Below are positions 53,557-61,387 of a stretch of DNA of 64,000 nucleotides, piece by piece (position 1 is the stretch's first letter; every line of letters begins with the position of its first letter). This DNA comes from Sulfitobacter sabulilitoris. GTDB taxonomy: Bacteria > Pseudomonadota > Alphaproteobacteria > Rhodobacterales > Rhodobacteraceae. Under the pieces are notes generated by a model, which was not told where the DNA came from, did no database searches, and saw only the letters and a program-made list of their open reading frames with translations. A program made the translations under genes and the position numbers. The stretch lies in the NCBI RefSeq assembly GCF_005887615.1, contig NZ_VANS01000001.1, positions 1 through 64,000 of the forward strand, read 5' to 3'.

Positions 53557-54539
53557 TCCAGCGCGAAACCCTGATCAACTGGGCGCTGTTTGCGTTGCTG
53601 CCCGCCACGGCGCTGATTGCCCTGTGGATGGACGAACCCTTTATCATCACGCTGGCCACCAAGGTCGCGATCCTCGCGCTTGCGGGTGTCGGGCTGAACA
53701 TCGCCCTGGGCCTCGGCGGGCTGGTCAGCCTGGGCCACGCGGCGTTTTTCGGCATCGGCGGCTACGCGATGGGCATCCTCGCCAGCCACGCCCAAAGCTA
53801 TGCGCCGCTCATGCAGACGCCCGTCTTGATCGAGGGCACGACATCCATGCCGGTGATCTGGCTGGTGGCCATCCTGGCCAGCGCACTTGCCGCATTGGCC
53901 ATCGGGGCGCTCAGCCTGCGGACCACCGGGGTCTATTTCATCATGATCACCCTGGCCTTTGGCCAGATGCTCTACTACTTCGCGATAAGCTGGCCGGCGT
54001 ATGGCGGCGAGGACGGGCTGTCGATCTACGTGCGCAACGGCTTTCCCGGCCTCAATACGCTGGACCCGATACAATTCTTCGCCGTGGCCTTCGTCGTGCT
54101 GGCGGCGGTTCTGTTCTTCGCCGGCAGGCTGGCGCGCGCGCCCTTCGGCCTGGCGCTGGCCGCTGCCCGCCAGAACCCCGAACGGGTCGAGACGGTGGGC
54201 CTTGCGCCCTACAGGCTGCGCCTGGTGGCCTTTGTGCTATCGGGCGCCGTGACCGGGCTGGCCGGTGCGCTTTTTGCCGATCTCAACCGGTTCGTCAGCC
54301 CGACGATGTTCAGTTGGCAGATGTCGGGCGAAATCATGATTTTCGTCATCCTCGGCGGGGTGGGGCGGCTCTTTGGTCCGGTCGCGGGGGCTGCGCTGTT
54401 CATCCTGCTCGAACACGTTCTGGGCGGCCTGTCGGACTATTGGCACGTGTACCTGGGGGGCTTGTTGCTGTTGGTGGTGCTGTTCGCGCGCGGCGGAATG
54501 ATCGGCCTTGCGGCCGGACGGGAGGTGGCGCATGACTGA
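53553..54539 (+). CDS. LivM-type ABC transporter permease
   Basis: A 328-residue second permease with about eight to ten helices. LNIALGLGGLVSLGHAAFFGIGGYAMGIL, LSLRTTGVYFIMITLAFGQMLYY and IMIFVILGGVGRLFGPVAGAALF are LivM signatures. ATG 53553 overlaps the livH-like stop by four bases. Its end overlaps the livG-like start by eight bases. Confidence 0.92.
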   Translation: MIQRETLINWALFALLPATALIALWMDEPFIITLATKVAILALAGVGLNIALGLGGLVSLGHAAFFGIGGYAMGILASHAQSYAPLMQTPVLIEGTTSMPVIWLVAILASALAALAIGALSLRTTGVYFIMITLAFGQMLYYFAISWPAYGGEDGLSIYVRNGFPGLNTLDPIQFFAVAFVVLAAVLFFAGRLARAPFGLALAAARQNPERVETVGLAPYRLRLVAFVLSGAVTGLAGALFADLNRFVSPTMFSWQMSGEIMIFVILGGVGRLFGPVAGAALFILLEHVLGGLSDYWHVYLGGLLLLVVLFARGGMIGLAAGREVAHD

Positions 54540-55287
54540 ACCGCTCTTGCAGATCAAGCACCTGCGCAAGGCCTTTGGCGCGCTGGTGGCGACCGACGAC
54601 GTGTCGCTGACGCTCTATCCCGGTGAAATCCACGCGCTGATCGGCCCCAATGGCGCGGGCAAATCCACCCTGATCAAGCAGATCGCGGGAAACCTTGCCC
54701 CCGACGCGGGCGAAGTGTGGTTCGAAGGGCGCGATGTCACGCCGCTCTCGACGGTCGAGCGTGCCCGCGCGGGGCTTGGCCGCACATTCCAGATCAGTTC
54801 GCTCGCCATGGACTACACCGTGCTGCAAAACGCGGTGTTGGGGGCGTTGGGGCGGCGCGGCACCGTCTGGCGTTTTTTTCGCCCCGTGATGCGCGACGCC
54901 GATCTGCGGGCGCGGGCCGAGGCCGCGTTGCACCGTGTCGGGCTGATGGATCACGCGCACAAGCGCACCGCCGACCTCAGTCACGGGCAGCGCCGTCTTC
55001 TGGAGGTCGCCGTGGCGCTGACGCTGAACCCGCATGTCTTCTTGATGGACGAACCGATGGCGGGGCTGGGCGCCAGCGGATCGAAACGCCTGACCGGATT
55101 TCTCGACGATCTGCGCCACGAGGCGCCGATCCTGTTGGTGGAGCATGACATGGACGCGGTCTTTGCGCTGGCGGACCGCATTTCGGTGCTGGTCTATGGC
55201 CGGATTATCGCCACCGGCACCGCCGAAGAGATACGGGCCGACCCCCTTGTCCGCGAAGCCTATCTGGGCGCGGAGGATGCGGCATGA
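54532..55287 (+). CDS. LivG-type ABC transporter ATP-binding protein
   Basis: A 251-residue ABC ATPase. Walker A GPNGAGKST, the signature (DLSHGQRRLLEVA, with H in place of the usual G), Walker B VFLMDEPMAGLGA and the switch histidine in LLVEHDMD are present. GGGAGGTGG precedes ATG 54532, which lies inside the end of the livM-like gene. It pairs with the next ATPase in the same transporter. The signature LSHGQ is common in LivG proteins, so activity is expected. Confidence 0.93.
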   Translation: MTEPLLQIKHLRKAFGALVATDDVSLTLYPGEIHALIGPNGAGKSTLIKQIAGNLAPDAGEVWFEGRDVTPLSTVERARAGLGRTFQISSLAMDYTVLQNAVLGALGRRGTVWRFFRPVMRDADLRARAEAALHRVGLMDHAHKRTADLSHGQRRLLEVAVALTLNPHVFLMDEPMAGLGASGSKRLTGFLDDLRHEAPILLVEHDMDAVFALADRISVLVYGRIIATGTAEEIRADPLVREAYLGAEDAA

Positions 55288-55973
55288 GCTTTCTGCAACT
55301 CCGCGGTGTCGAGGCGTTCTACGGCCCCAGCCAGGCGCTTTTCGGCGTCGATCTGGCGTTGGAGGAGGGCGAGGTCTGTGCCCTGATGGGGCGCAACGGG
55401 ATGGGCAAGTCTTCGACCATCAAGGTGATCTGCCGGCTGCTGAAGGAAGCCCGCGGCACGGTCGAATTCGCCGGACAGGATCTGACCCGGTTGCCGCCGC
55501 ACCGGGCGGCACGCACCGGTCTGGGGCTGGTGCCGGAGGGGCGGCGGTGTTTCGCGCCGCTGACGGTGCATGAAAACCTGATCGCCGCCGCGCGCCCCGG
55601 ACCATGGGATTTCGCGCGCGTGTGCAAGCTGTTTCCACGACTGGGCGAACGCCGCGATCAGGTGGCGGCCTCGCTGTCGGGCGGCGAACAGCAGATGCTG
55701 GCCATCGGGCGCGCACTGATGACCAACCCGCGGCTGCTTATTCTGGACGAGGCGACCGAAGGGCTGGCCCCGGTCGTGCGGCAGGAAATCTGGTCCGCGC
55801 TGGCGACGCTCAAGCGCGAAGCGGGGCTGTCGCTGCTGGTGGTGGACAAATCGCTGGCCGAATTGCGCGCCGTGGCCGACCGTGCCGTCATTCTGGAACG
55901 CGGCAGCACCGTCTGGGCCGGGCCGATGGGCGACCTGGCCGCCAGCGTGGCGGATCGCTACCTGGGGGTCTAG
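55284..55973 (+). CDS. LivF-type ABC transporter ATP-binding protein
   Basis: A 229-residue ABC ATPase with Walker A GRNGMGKSS, signature LSGGEQQMLAIGRAL and Walker B LLILDEATEGLAP typical of LivF. The start overlaps the livG-like stop (ATGA). It is the last gene of the tryptophan/anthranilate run. Its TAG stop is part of CTAG, which also gives the TAG stop of the convergent znuB gene. Confidence 0.92.
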   Translation: MSFLQLRGVEAFYGPSQALFGVDLALEEGEVCALMGRNGMGKSSTIKVICRLLKEARGTVEFAGQDLTRLPPHRAARTGLGLVPEGRRCFAPLTVHENLIAAARPGPWDFARVCKLFPRLGERRDQVAASLSGGEQQMLAIGRALMTNPRLLILDEATEGLAPVVRQEIWSALATLKREAGLSLLVVDKSLAELRAVADRAVILERGSTVWAGPMGDLAASVADRYLGV

Positions 55974-56767
55974 CCGGCGGTGCCGCGCGCGGCGCCGAGG
56001 CTGGTCGAGACGACGAACACCGCCGCGGCAAGGCTGACGATGGTGGGGCCGGTGGGGGTGTCGAAGGCAAACGACAACATCAACCCCCCAAGGGCCGACG
56101 CGCCGCCGATGATCGCGGCGATCACCGCCATGGCCTCGGGCGTGCGGGCAAAGGGTCGCGCGGCCGCGGCGGGGATGATCAGCAAGGCGGCAATCAGCAG
56201 CGCGCCAACCACCTTGATCGCCACGGCGACCGTGATGGCCAGCGCCAGCGTCATCAGCAACTGTTCGCGCCGCGGCGCGATGCCGCTGGCCTGCGCCAGA
56301 TCGGGGCTGAGGGTCGCCGTCAGCAGCGGAACCCATCGCCACGCCAGCAGCGCCACGACAAGCGCCACGCCGGCCCAGATCACCGCCAGATCGCCCGCCG
56401 ATACCGCAAGGATGTCGCCGAACAGGTATCCCATCAGGTCGATCCGTACGCCCGGCAGAAACGAGACCGCCACCAGGCCCAAGGCCAGCGCCGCATGCGC
56501 AATGACCCCCAGCAGCGCGTCCGACCCGATCCCGCGCCCCGACAATGCGGTGATCAGCACCGCCATCGCCAGCGCTACCGCCAGAACGCCGCCAAAGACC
56601 GGCAGGTCCAGCGCCAGCGCCAGTGCAACGCCCAGAAGGGCGGCATGGCTGGTGGCGTCGCCGAAATAGGCCATCCGCCGCCAGACCACGAAACACCCAA
56701 GCGGGGCTGCGGCCAGCGCCACGCCAAGCCCGGCAAGCGCCGCGCGGATCACGAAATCGTCCAGCAT
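55970..56767 (-). CDS. znuB: Zinc ABC transporter permease
   Basis: A 265-residue metal-type permease with about eight helices: FVIRAALAGLGVALAAAPLGCFVVWRRMAYFGDATSHAALLG at the N-terminus is the ZnuB/MntB family hallmark, followed by GVIAHAALALGLVAV and a helix with GALLIAALLIIPAAAARPF. It moves zinc delivered by ZnuA across the inner membrane. The ATG overlaps the znuC stop by one base (TGATG). Its stop shares CTAG with livF. Confidence 0.94.
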   Translation of the reverse strand: MLDDFVIRAALAGLGVALAAAPLGCFVVWRRMAYFGDATSHAALLGVALALALDLPVFGGVLAVALAMAVLITALSGRGIGSDALLGVIAHAALALGLVAVSFLPGVRIDLMGYLFGDILAVSAGDLAVIWAGVALVVALLAWRWVPLLTATLSPDLAQASGIAPRREQLLMTLALAITVAVAIKVVGALLIAALLIIPAAAARPFARTPEAMAVIAAIIGGASALGGLMLSFAFDTPTGPTIVSLAAAVFVVSTSLGAARGTAG

Positions 56768-57537
56768 CAGTTCTGCGCCTCGTGACCGTGGTCGGGATCG
56801 TGGTCATGATGATGATGGTGCCTGTCCGGCCCGTGCGAATGGCTGTGCTCGTGCCGATACAGCGCCAGCGCCCCTTGGGTGCCGGTGCCAAAGAGCGCGC
56901 GATACTCGGGCGCGCTGGCCACCAGTTCGGGCGTCCCCTCGCAGCAGACATGCCCGTTCAGGCACAAGACCCGATCCGATGCGGCCATCACGACGTGCAG
57001 ATCGTGGCTGACCATCAGCACGGCACAGCCCAGATCGCGTCTGACCGCCTCGATCTGGCGGTAAAACGACGCGGCCCCCGGCTGGTCCAGCCCCTGCGTC
57101 GCCTCATCCAGGATCAGGATGTCGGGCCGGGCCAGCAACGCGCGCGCCAGCAGAACGCGCTGAAACTGTCCGCCCGACAGGCCCGCCATCTGCTGTTCCG
57201 CCAGATCGGGCAGGCCGGCCTTGTCCAGCGCGGCGGCGATGTCGGCCGCGCCGTGGCGCGACGGCAGGTTCAGAAAGCGCGCCACCGTCAGCGGCAGCGT
57301 GGCGTCGATCGCAAGGCTTTGCGGTACGTAACCGATGCGCAGCCCCCGCGCGCGCGCCACCGTACCGCCCGCCGGAACCAGCGCACCGATGAGCGCGCGC
57401 AGAAGGCTGGACTTGCCCGATCCGTTCGGCCCGACGATGGTCACGATCTCGCCCTTGTCGATACGAAAATCCACCCCGCGCAGTACGATCTGCCCGCCAT
57501 GGGCCAGCGTCAGCCCGCGGGTCTCGATCAGCGCCAT
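56767..57537 (-). CDS. znuC: Zinc ABC transporter ATP-binding protein with histidine-rich tail
   Basis: A 256-residue ATPase with Walker A GPNGSGKSS, signature LSGGQFQRVLLARAL, Walker B ILILDEATQGLD and switch LMVSHDLHVV. The last about 30 residues are extraordinarily rich in His and Asp (for example HEHSHSHG and RHHHHHDHDPDHGHE). This suggests direct zinc binding by the cytosolic ATPase. It lies between zur and znuB, each joined by a one-base TGATG overlap. The operon is controlled by Zur. Confidence 0.95.
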   Translation of the reverse strand: MALIETRGLTLAHGGQIVLRGVDFRIDKGEIVTIVGPNGSGKSSLLRALIGALVPAGGTVARARGLRIGYVPQSLAIDATLPLTVARFLNLPSRHGAADIAAALDKAGLPDLAEQQMAGLSGGQFQRVLLARALLARPDILILDEATQGLDQPGAASFYRQIEAVRRDLGCAVLMVSHDLHVVMAASDRVLCLNGHVCCEGTPELVASAPEYRALFGTGTQGALALYRHEHSHSHGPDRHHHHHDHDPDHGHEAQN

Positions 57538-58013
57538 CAGCCGTGATCCTGACAGGCGGGGCAGAGGCCCTCGGCCTCGACCACGGTGCGTTCGATGACA
57601 AAGCCCGCCGCGCGGGCGGCATCGCCCAGACGGCCCCGACCCACGGCGGTGTCGGCTTCGGCCACGGATTTGCAGGTGCGGCAGATCAGGAACGCGGGCG
57701 CGTGATCGGCGCCGGGATGGGCGCAGGCGATATAGGCGTTCAGCGCCTCGATCTTGTGGGCAAAGCCCGCCTTGACCAGGAAATCCAGCGCCCGGTAGGC
57801 GACCGGTGGCTGGTGGCCCAGCCCGTCCTGCGCCAGATGTCCCAGCAGGTCGTAGGCCCCCAGCGCGCGGTGTTCGCGCAGCAGGATTTCCAGCGCGCGT
57901 TGCCGCACCGGTGTCAGGTTCAACCCGTCACGGGCGCATTGCGCGCGGGCCCGCGCCAGCGTGTCGCTGACGCAGGCGGCGTGATCGTGGTTTTGAAATC
58001 CGATGGTCGTCAT
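57537..58013 (-). CDS. zur: Fur-family zinc uptake regulator
   Basis: A 158-residue Fur-family repressor. The winged helix covers LTPVRQRALEILLREHRALGAYDLL and PPVAYRALDFLVKAGFAHKIE. The C-terminal half has a structural zinc site with C-x2-C pairs in ICRTCKS and CPACQDHG. Its place before znuC-znuB and opposite znuA, with a Zur-box palindrome between, identifies it as Zur rather than Fur or PerR. It represses zinc uptake when zinc is ample and probably its own gene as well. Confidence 0.94.
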   Translation of the reverse strand: MTTIGFQNHDHAACVSDTLARARAQCARDGLNLTPVRQRALEILLREHRALGAYDLLGHLAQDGLGHQPPVAYRALDFLVKAGFAHKIEALNAYIACAHPGADHAPAFLICRTCKSVAEADTAVGRGRLGDAARAAGFVIERTVVEAEGLCPACQDHG

Positions 58014-58046
58014 CCGTGCGGTCCGATCTGCATTTCAGGGATTGAT

Positions 58047-58058
58047 ATGTTATAACAT
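58047..58058. promoter_or_regulatory. Zur box palindrome between zur and znuA
   Basis: ATGTTATAACAT is a perfect 12-base palindrome in the 89-base divergent gap, with preceding GAT giving GATATGTTATAACAT, close to the alphaproteobacterial Zur box. It lies 34 bases before the zur start and 45 before znuA, so one site can control both directions. Confidence 0.85.
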
Positions 58059-58102
58059 CCACATTAGCAAGAACCGATCCGCAGCCACCGAGGATCGCCA
58101 TC

Positions 58103-59035
58103 ATGCTCACCCGTCTCTTCGCTTTTTGCCTCTATGTCCTTGCCCTGCCTGCCGCCGCCACCGCCGATGCCCCGCGCGTGGCCACCGATATCGCACCGGT
58201 CCACGGGCTTGTCGCGCAGGTGATGGCGGGGGTCGGCACGCCCGATCTGGTGGTTCCGCCGGGCGCGTCGCCGCACGGCCACGCGATGCGACCGAGCGAG
58301 GCGCGGGCGCTGTCGCGCGCGGATCTTGTCATCTGGATCGGGCCCGCGCTGACACCGTGGCTGCAAGGACCGATCGACACGCTGGCGCAGGGGGCCGACA
58401 GGCTGACCCTGCTGGAAGCCCCCGGCACCATCTTGCTGCCCTTTCGCGAGGGGGCGGCGTTCGAGGCCGACGACCACGACCACGATCACGGTCATGACGA
58501 GACGACCCATCAAGAGGAGGCTTCCGATCCGCACGCATGGCTCGACCCGCGCAACGCCTCTGTCTGGCTTGAGGCGATCGCGGCGCGGTTGTCGGCGCTC
58601 GATCCGGCGCATGCCGCCACCTACCGCGCGAATGCCGCCAGCGCGCAGGCCGATCTTGACGCGCTTGAGGCCGAGATCGCCGCGCTGCTGACACCGTTGC
58701 AGGGCCGTCCGTTCGTCGTCTTTCACGACGCCTACCATTATTTCGAAGCGCGGTTCGGCACCGAGGCTGTTGCCGCCCTGTCGTTGGGCGATGCCAGCGA
58801 TCCGGGGCCTGCCCACCTGGACGAGGTGCGCGATGCAATTGCCCGGTCGGGCGTCACATGCGCCTTTGTCGAGCCACAGGTGAACACCGGCCTGATCGAC
58901 GCGGTGGCCGAGGGACAGGCCGTGCGGATCGCGACGCTGGACCCGCTGGGCCTGGATAGTCCGCCGGGGCCGGGGTTCTATCCGGCCTTGCTGCGCGGCA
59001 TGGCGCGGGCGATGGCGGACTGCCTGGGCGGCTGA
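58103..59035 (+). CDS. znuA: Zinc ABC transporter periplasmic zinc-binding protein
   Basis: A 310-residue cluster A-I binding protein. A signal peptide (MLTRLFAFCLYVLALPAAATA) is followed by zinc-ligand regions: PVHGLVAQVMAG, PHGHAMRPSEARAL, the His/Asp-rich loop DDHDHDHGHDETTH, SDPHAWLDPRNA and VFHDAYHYFEARFG, with FVEPQVNTGLI late in the protein. The His-rich loop distinguishes zinc-specific ZnuA from manganese binders. It is transcribed alone, opposite zur, from a promoter that includes the Zur box. Confidence 0.95.
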   Translation: MLTRLFAFCLYVLALPAAATADAPRVATDIAPVHGLVAQVMAGVGTPDLVVPPGASPHGHAMRPSEARALSRADLVIWIGPALTPWLQGPIDTLAQGADRLTLLEAPGTILLPFREGAAFEADDHDHDHGHDETTHQEEASDPHAWLDPRNASVWLEAIAARLSALDPAHAATYRANAASAQADLDALEAEIAALLTPLQGRPFVVFHDAYHYFEARFGTEAVAALSLGDASDPGPAHLDEVRDAIARSGVTCAFVEPQVNTGLIDAVAEGQAVRIATLDPLGLDSPPGPGFYPALLRGMARAMADCLGG

Positions 59036-59094
59036 CCCGGACCGGCGCGGCCAACATGGTGCTGGCGGAGCGGGGGGCACCCTTCGCGGAAAAA

Positions 59095-59116
59095 GCCCCG
59101 CCGGTAAAGGCGGGGC
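59095..59116 (-). terminator. Rho-independent terminator of phoX
   Basis: Read on the minus strand, GCCCCGCC and GGCGGGGC form a perfect 8-bp stem with a 6-base loop (TTTACC), followed by TTTTTCC. It lies 37 bases after the phoX stop and also 60 bases after the znuA stop, where it would act less well because the T-run is on the other side. Confidence 0.88.
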
Positions 59117-59152
59117 GTCGTGTTCTGACGGCCGGTTTTCGGTCGGAAATCG

Positions 59153-61189
59153 TCAGACCGCGATCTTGCCGCCGCCTGTCTTGGTCACCACCAGGACCGA
59201 GGGGCGCGGCGGCATCGCGGGGTCGAAGTCGGGCCAGCGCGTCGCGGGATCCTCGAAGGTGCTGTCGCGCTCGAACCCGGTGAGAGCCTTGGTGCCGTCC
59301 GTGCCGGGGTGCTGCACCGCAAGGAACAGCGTTTCGCCGTCGTCGGTGAAGTAGGGGCCGCACAGCTCGCCGCCGACGGGGCAGCGGAAGAACAGCTTCG
59401 AGGCGCCGCGCAGGTCGCCTTCGGTCTCCAGCGCATAGAGGCCATCGGATTTCCCGGTCTTGCTCCAGCCCGATCCCTGGTCGGTCGAAATCCACAGCCG
59501 CCCTTCGGCATCCACCGCGGCGTTGTCGGGCGAACTGAACCAGCCGTGCTCCGATGTCTCGGGGTTCCACTGCGCGCCGACGTCCTCGACGCTGGGATCG
59601 CCGCATTTCACGAGGATCGACCAGGCGCCGCGAATCGCGGCGTGATCGCCGTTGTCCTCCCTGATCTCGATGATGTGGCCGAACGCGCTTTCGGGGCGCG
59701 GGTTGGCGGCGTTGACCTGATCGGGCTGGCGCTTGGTGTTGTTGGTCAGCATGATGTAGGCGGTGCCGCCGGGGCCCGGCTGCGCGTCTTCGGGGCGGTC
59801 CATCGGGGTGGCGCCCAACAGGTCGGCCGCGAGGCGCGTGTCGATCATCACGTCGGCCTGATCGTTGAACCCGTTGTCCGTCGTCAGCGGACCCTGCCCA
59901 TGCACCAGCGGCATCCACTCCACGGTGCCGTCCTCGTCGAAACGCGCGACGTAGAGCGTGCCATCGCTCAGCAGCCTCGAATTGGCCGCACGGTCGTCCG
60001 TCACGGTGCCGCCAGAGACGTATTTGTATTGGTAATCAAAGCGGTTGTCGTCGCCCGAGTAGATCACCAGCTTGCCATCGGTGCTGATCGTGGTTTCCGC
60101 GCCCTCGTGGCGGAAACGGCCCAACGCGGTGTGCTTGACCGGCTTCGCCGAGGGATCGCGCGGGTCCACCTCGACGATCCAGCCCCAGCGGTTCGGCTCG
60201 TTGGGTTCGCGATCGATGTTCCAGCGGTCGTGGTATTTGCCCCAGGCATACCACATGCCGGGCACGCCATAGCGTCGGTTGCGCCTGGCCTCGGCCTCTT
60301 CCATCCCGGTGACGTCCGGCTTGCCTTCGGCATCGACCTTGTCGGTCCAGAAATAGCCGTGAAAATTTTCCTCGGCCATCAGGTAGGTGCCCCAAGGGGT
60401 CATGCCGCCGGCGCAGTTGTTGACGGTGCCGATGACGGTCATGCCCTCGGGGTCGGCGTTGGTCTGCATCCGGGGATGGCCCGCGGCGGGGCCGTCGATC
60501 GTCATCTCGGTCGCCAGCGGCGTGATCCGCCGGTTGTAGGTGCTGTCGCGGACCACGGCCCATGTGCCGTCGTCGCCGCGCGCGATCTCGACCACCGTGC
60601 CGCCGTGCGCGGCCATTTCGATGTCGACCAAGTCGCGCGTCATGCCCTCGAAGGCGGCGCGATCCTGGCGGCCAAGGCCGGGAAACATCACTTCTTCGTT
60701 TGTGTATTCGTGGTTCACGCACAGCAGCCCGCGCGTGCCGTCGTCGTTCAGCGCGGTAAAGCCCACGTAGTCGTTGTTGTACCCGAATTGCTTGAGTTGC
60801 GCCTCGGCGGTCTGGTTCATCACGTCGAATTCGGGCGCGTCGGCGGTGATCGGATCGCCCCAGCGCAACAGCACCTGCGCGTCATAGCCTTCCGCGATAT
60901 GATGCGTGGTGTCGTTGCCCCATGCGATTTCGTCGAATTTATAACGGCTTGCCGCATGGGCGGCGGCGGCGGCCTGCTTGGGTGCGATCATCGCGGATGT
61001 GCCGAACAGCGCGGTCGTCGCGGTCACGCCCAGCATCCCGCGCAGCATGTCGCGGCGGCCATAACGGCGATTGATCACATCGCCGATGGTGCGGCCCAGG
61101 TTGGGGTTCGTTGGAATGTCGTCGAAGGCCTCGAAGGCCTCGGCCTTGTTGCCGATTTCGGGGTCGTTGATGATATCTTTGCGGGTCAT
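59153..61189 (-). CDS. phoX: PhoX-family alkaline phosphatase, Tat-exported
   Basis: A 678-residue PhoX (DUF839) phosphatase of the calcium/iron type that releases phosphate from organic esters. The N-terminus has a cytosolic leader with a twin-arginine motif (YGRRDMLRGML at about 43-53) and a hydrophobic stretch, so it is exported folded. Family segments are DYVGFTALNDDGTRGLLCVNHEYTNEEVMFPG, NNCAGGMTPWGTYLMAEENFHGYF and WGWIVEVDP. It is a single gene with its own terminator. Phosphate control is expected from the family. A possible single Pho half-site lies about 100 bases upstream. Confidence 0.94.
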   Translation of the reverse strand: MTRKDIINDPEIGNKAEAFEAFDDIPTNPNLGRTIGDVINRRYGRRDMLRGMLGVTATTALFGTSAMIAPKQAAAAAHAASRYKFDEIAWGNDTTHHIAEGYDAQVLLRWGDPITADAPEFDVMNQTAEAQLKQFGYNNDYVGFTALNDDGTRGLLCVNHEYTNEEVMFPGLGRQDRAAFEGMTRDLVDIEMAAHGGTVVEIARGDDGTWAVVRDSTYNRRITPLATEMTIDGPAAGHPRMQTNADPEGMTVIGTVNNCAGGMTPWGTYLMAEENFHGYFWTDKVDAEGKPDVTGMEEAEARRNRRYGVPGMWYAWGKYHDRWNIDREPNEPNRWGWIVEVDPRDPSAKPVKHTALGRFRHEGAETTISTDGKLVIYSGDDNRFDYQYKYVSGGTVTDDRAANSRLLSDGTLYVARFDEDGTVEWMPLVHGQGPLTTDNGFNDQADVMIDTRLAADLLGATPMDRPEDAQPGPGGTAYIMLTNNTKRQPDQVNAANPRPESAFGHIIEIREDNGDHAAIRGAWSILVKCGDPSVEDVGAQWNPETSEHGWFSSPDNAAVDAEGRLWISTDQGSGWSKTGKSDGLYALETEGDLRGASKLFFRCPVGGELCGPYFTDDGETLFLAVQHPGTDGTKALTGFERDSTFEDPATRWPDFDPAMPPRPSVLVVTKTGGGKIAV

Positions 61190-61387
61190 GGGCAGCTCCA
61201 GTCGGAATGATGCGTATCAAAGGCCGCGACGCAAGACAGCGGCGCGAGGTCGATGACGATGGACTGCCCGATGATTGTAACCTTGGCGTGACAGGTTCCA
61301 CTGAAATCGCGTGGTCCCGCCCTCTGGCGTCGGTGTGCTACCTTAGGTGGAATATGCGGCGCACGGCAAGCCCGCCGTTCCTGACCG

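Noticed and set aside
61264-61294. Pho box upstream of phoX
   Set aside because: On the minus strand only one half-site (CTGTCAC) is good; the partner 11 bases on matches about three of seven positions. It is not enough to call a Pho box.
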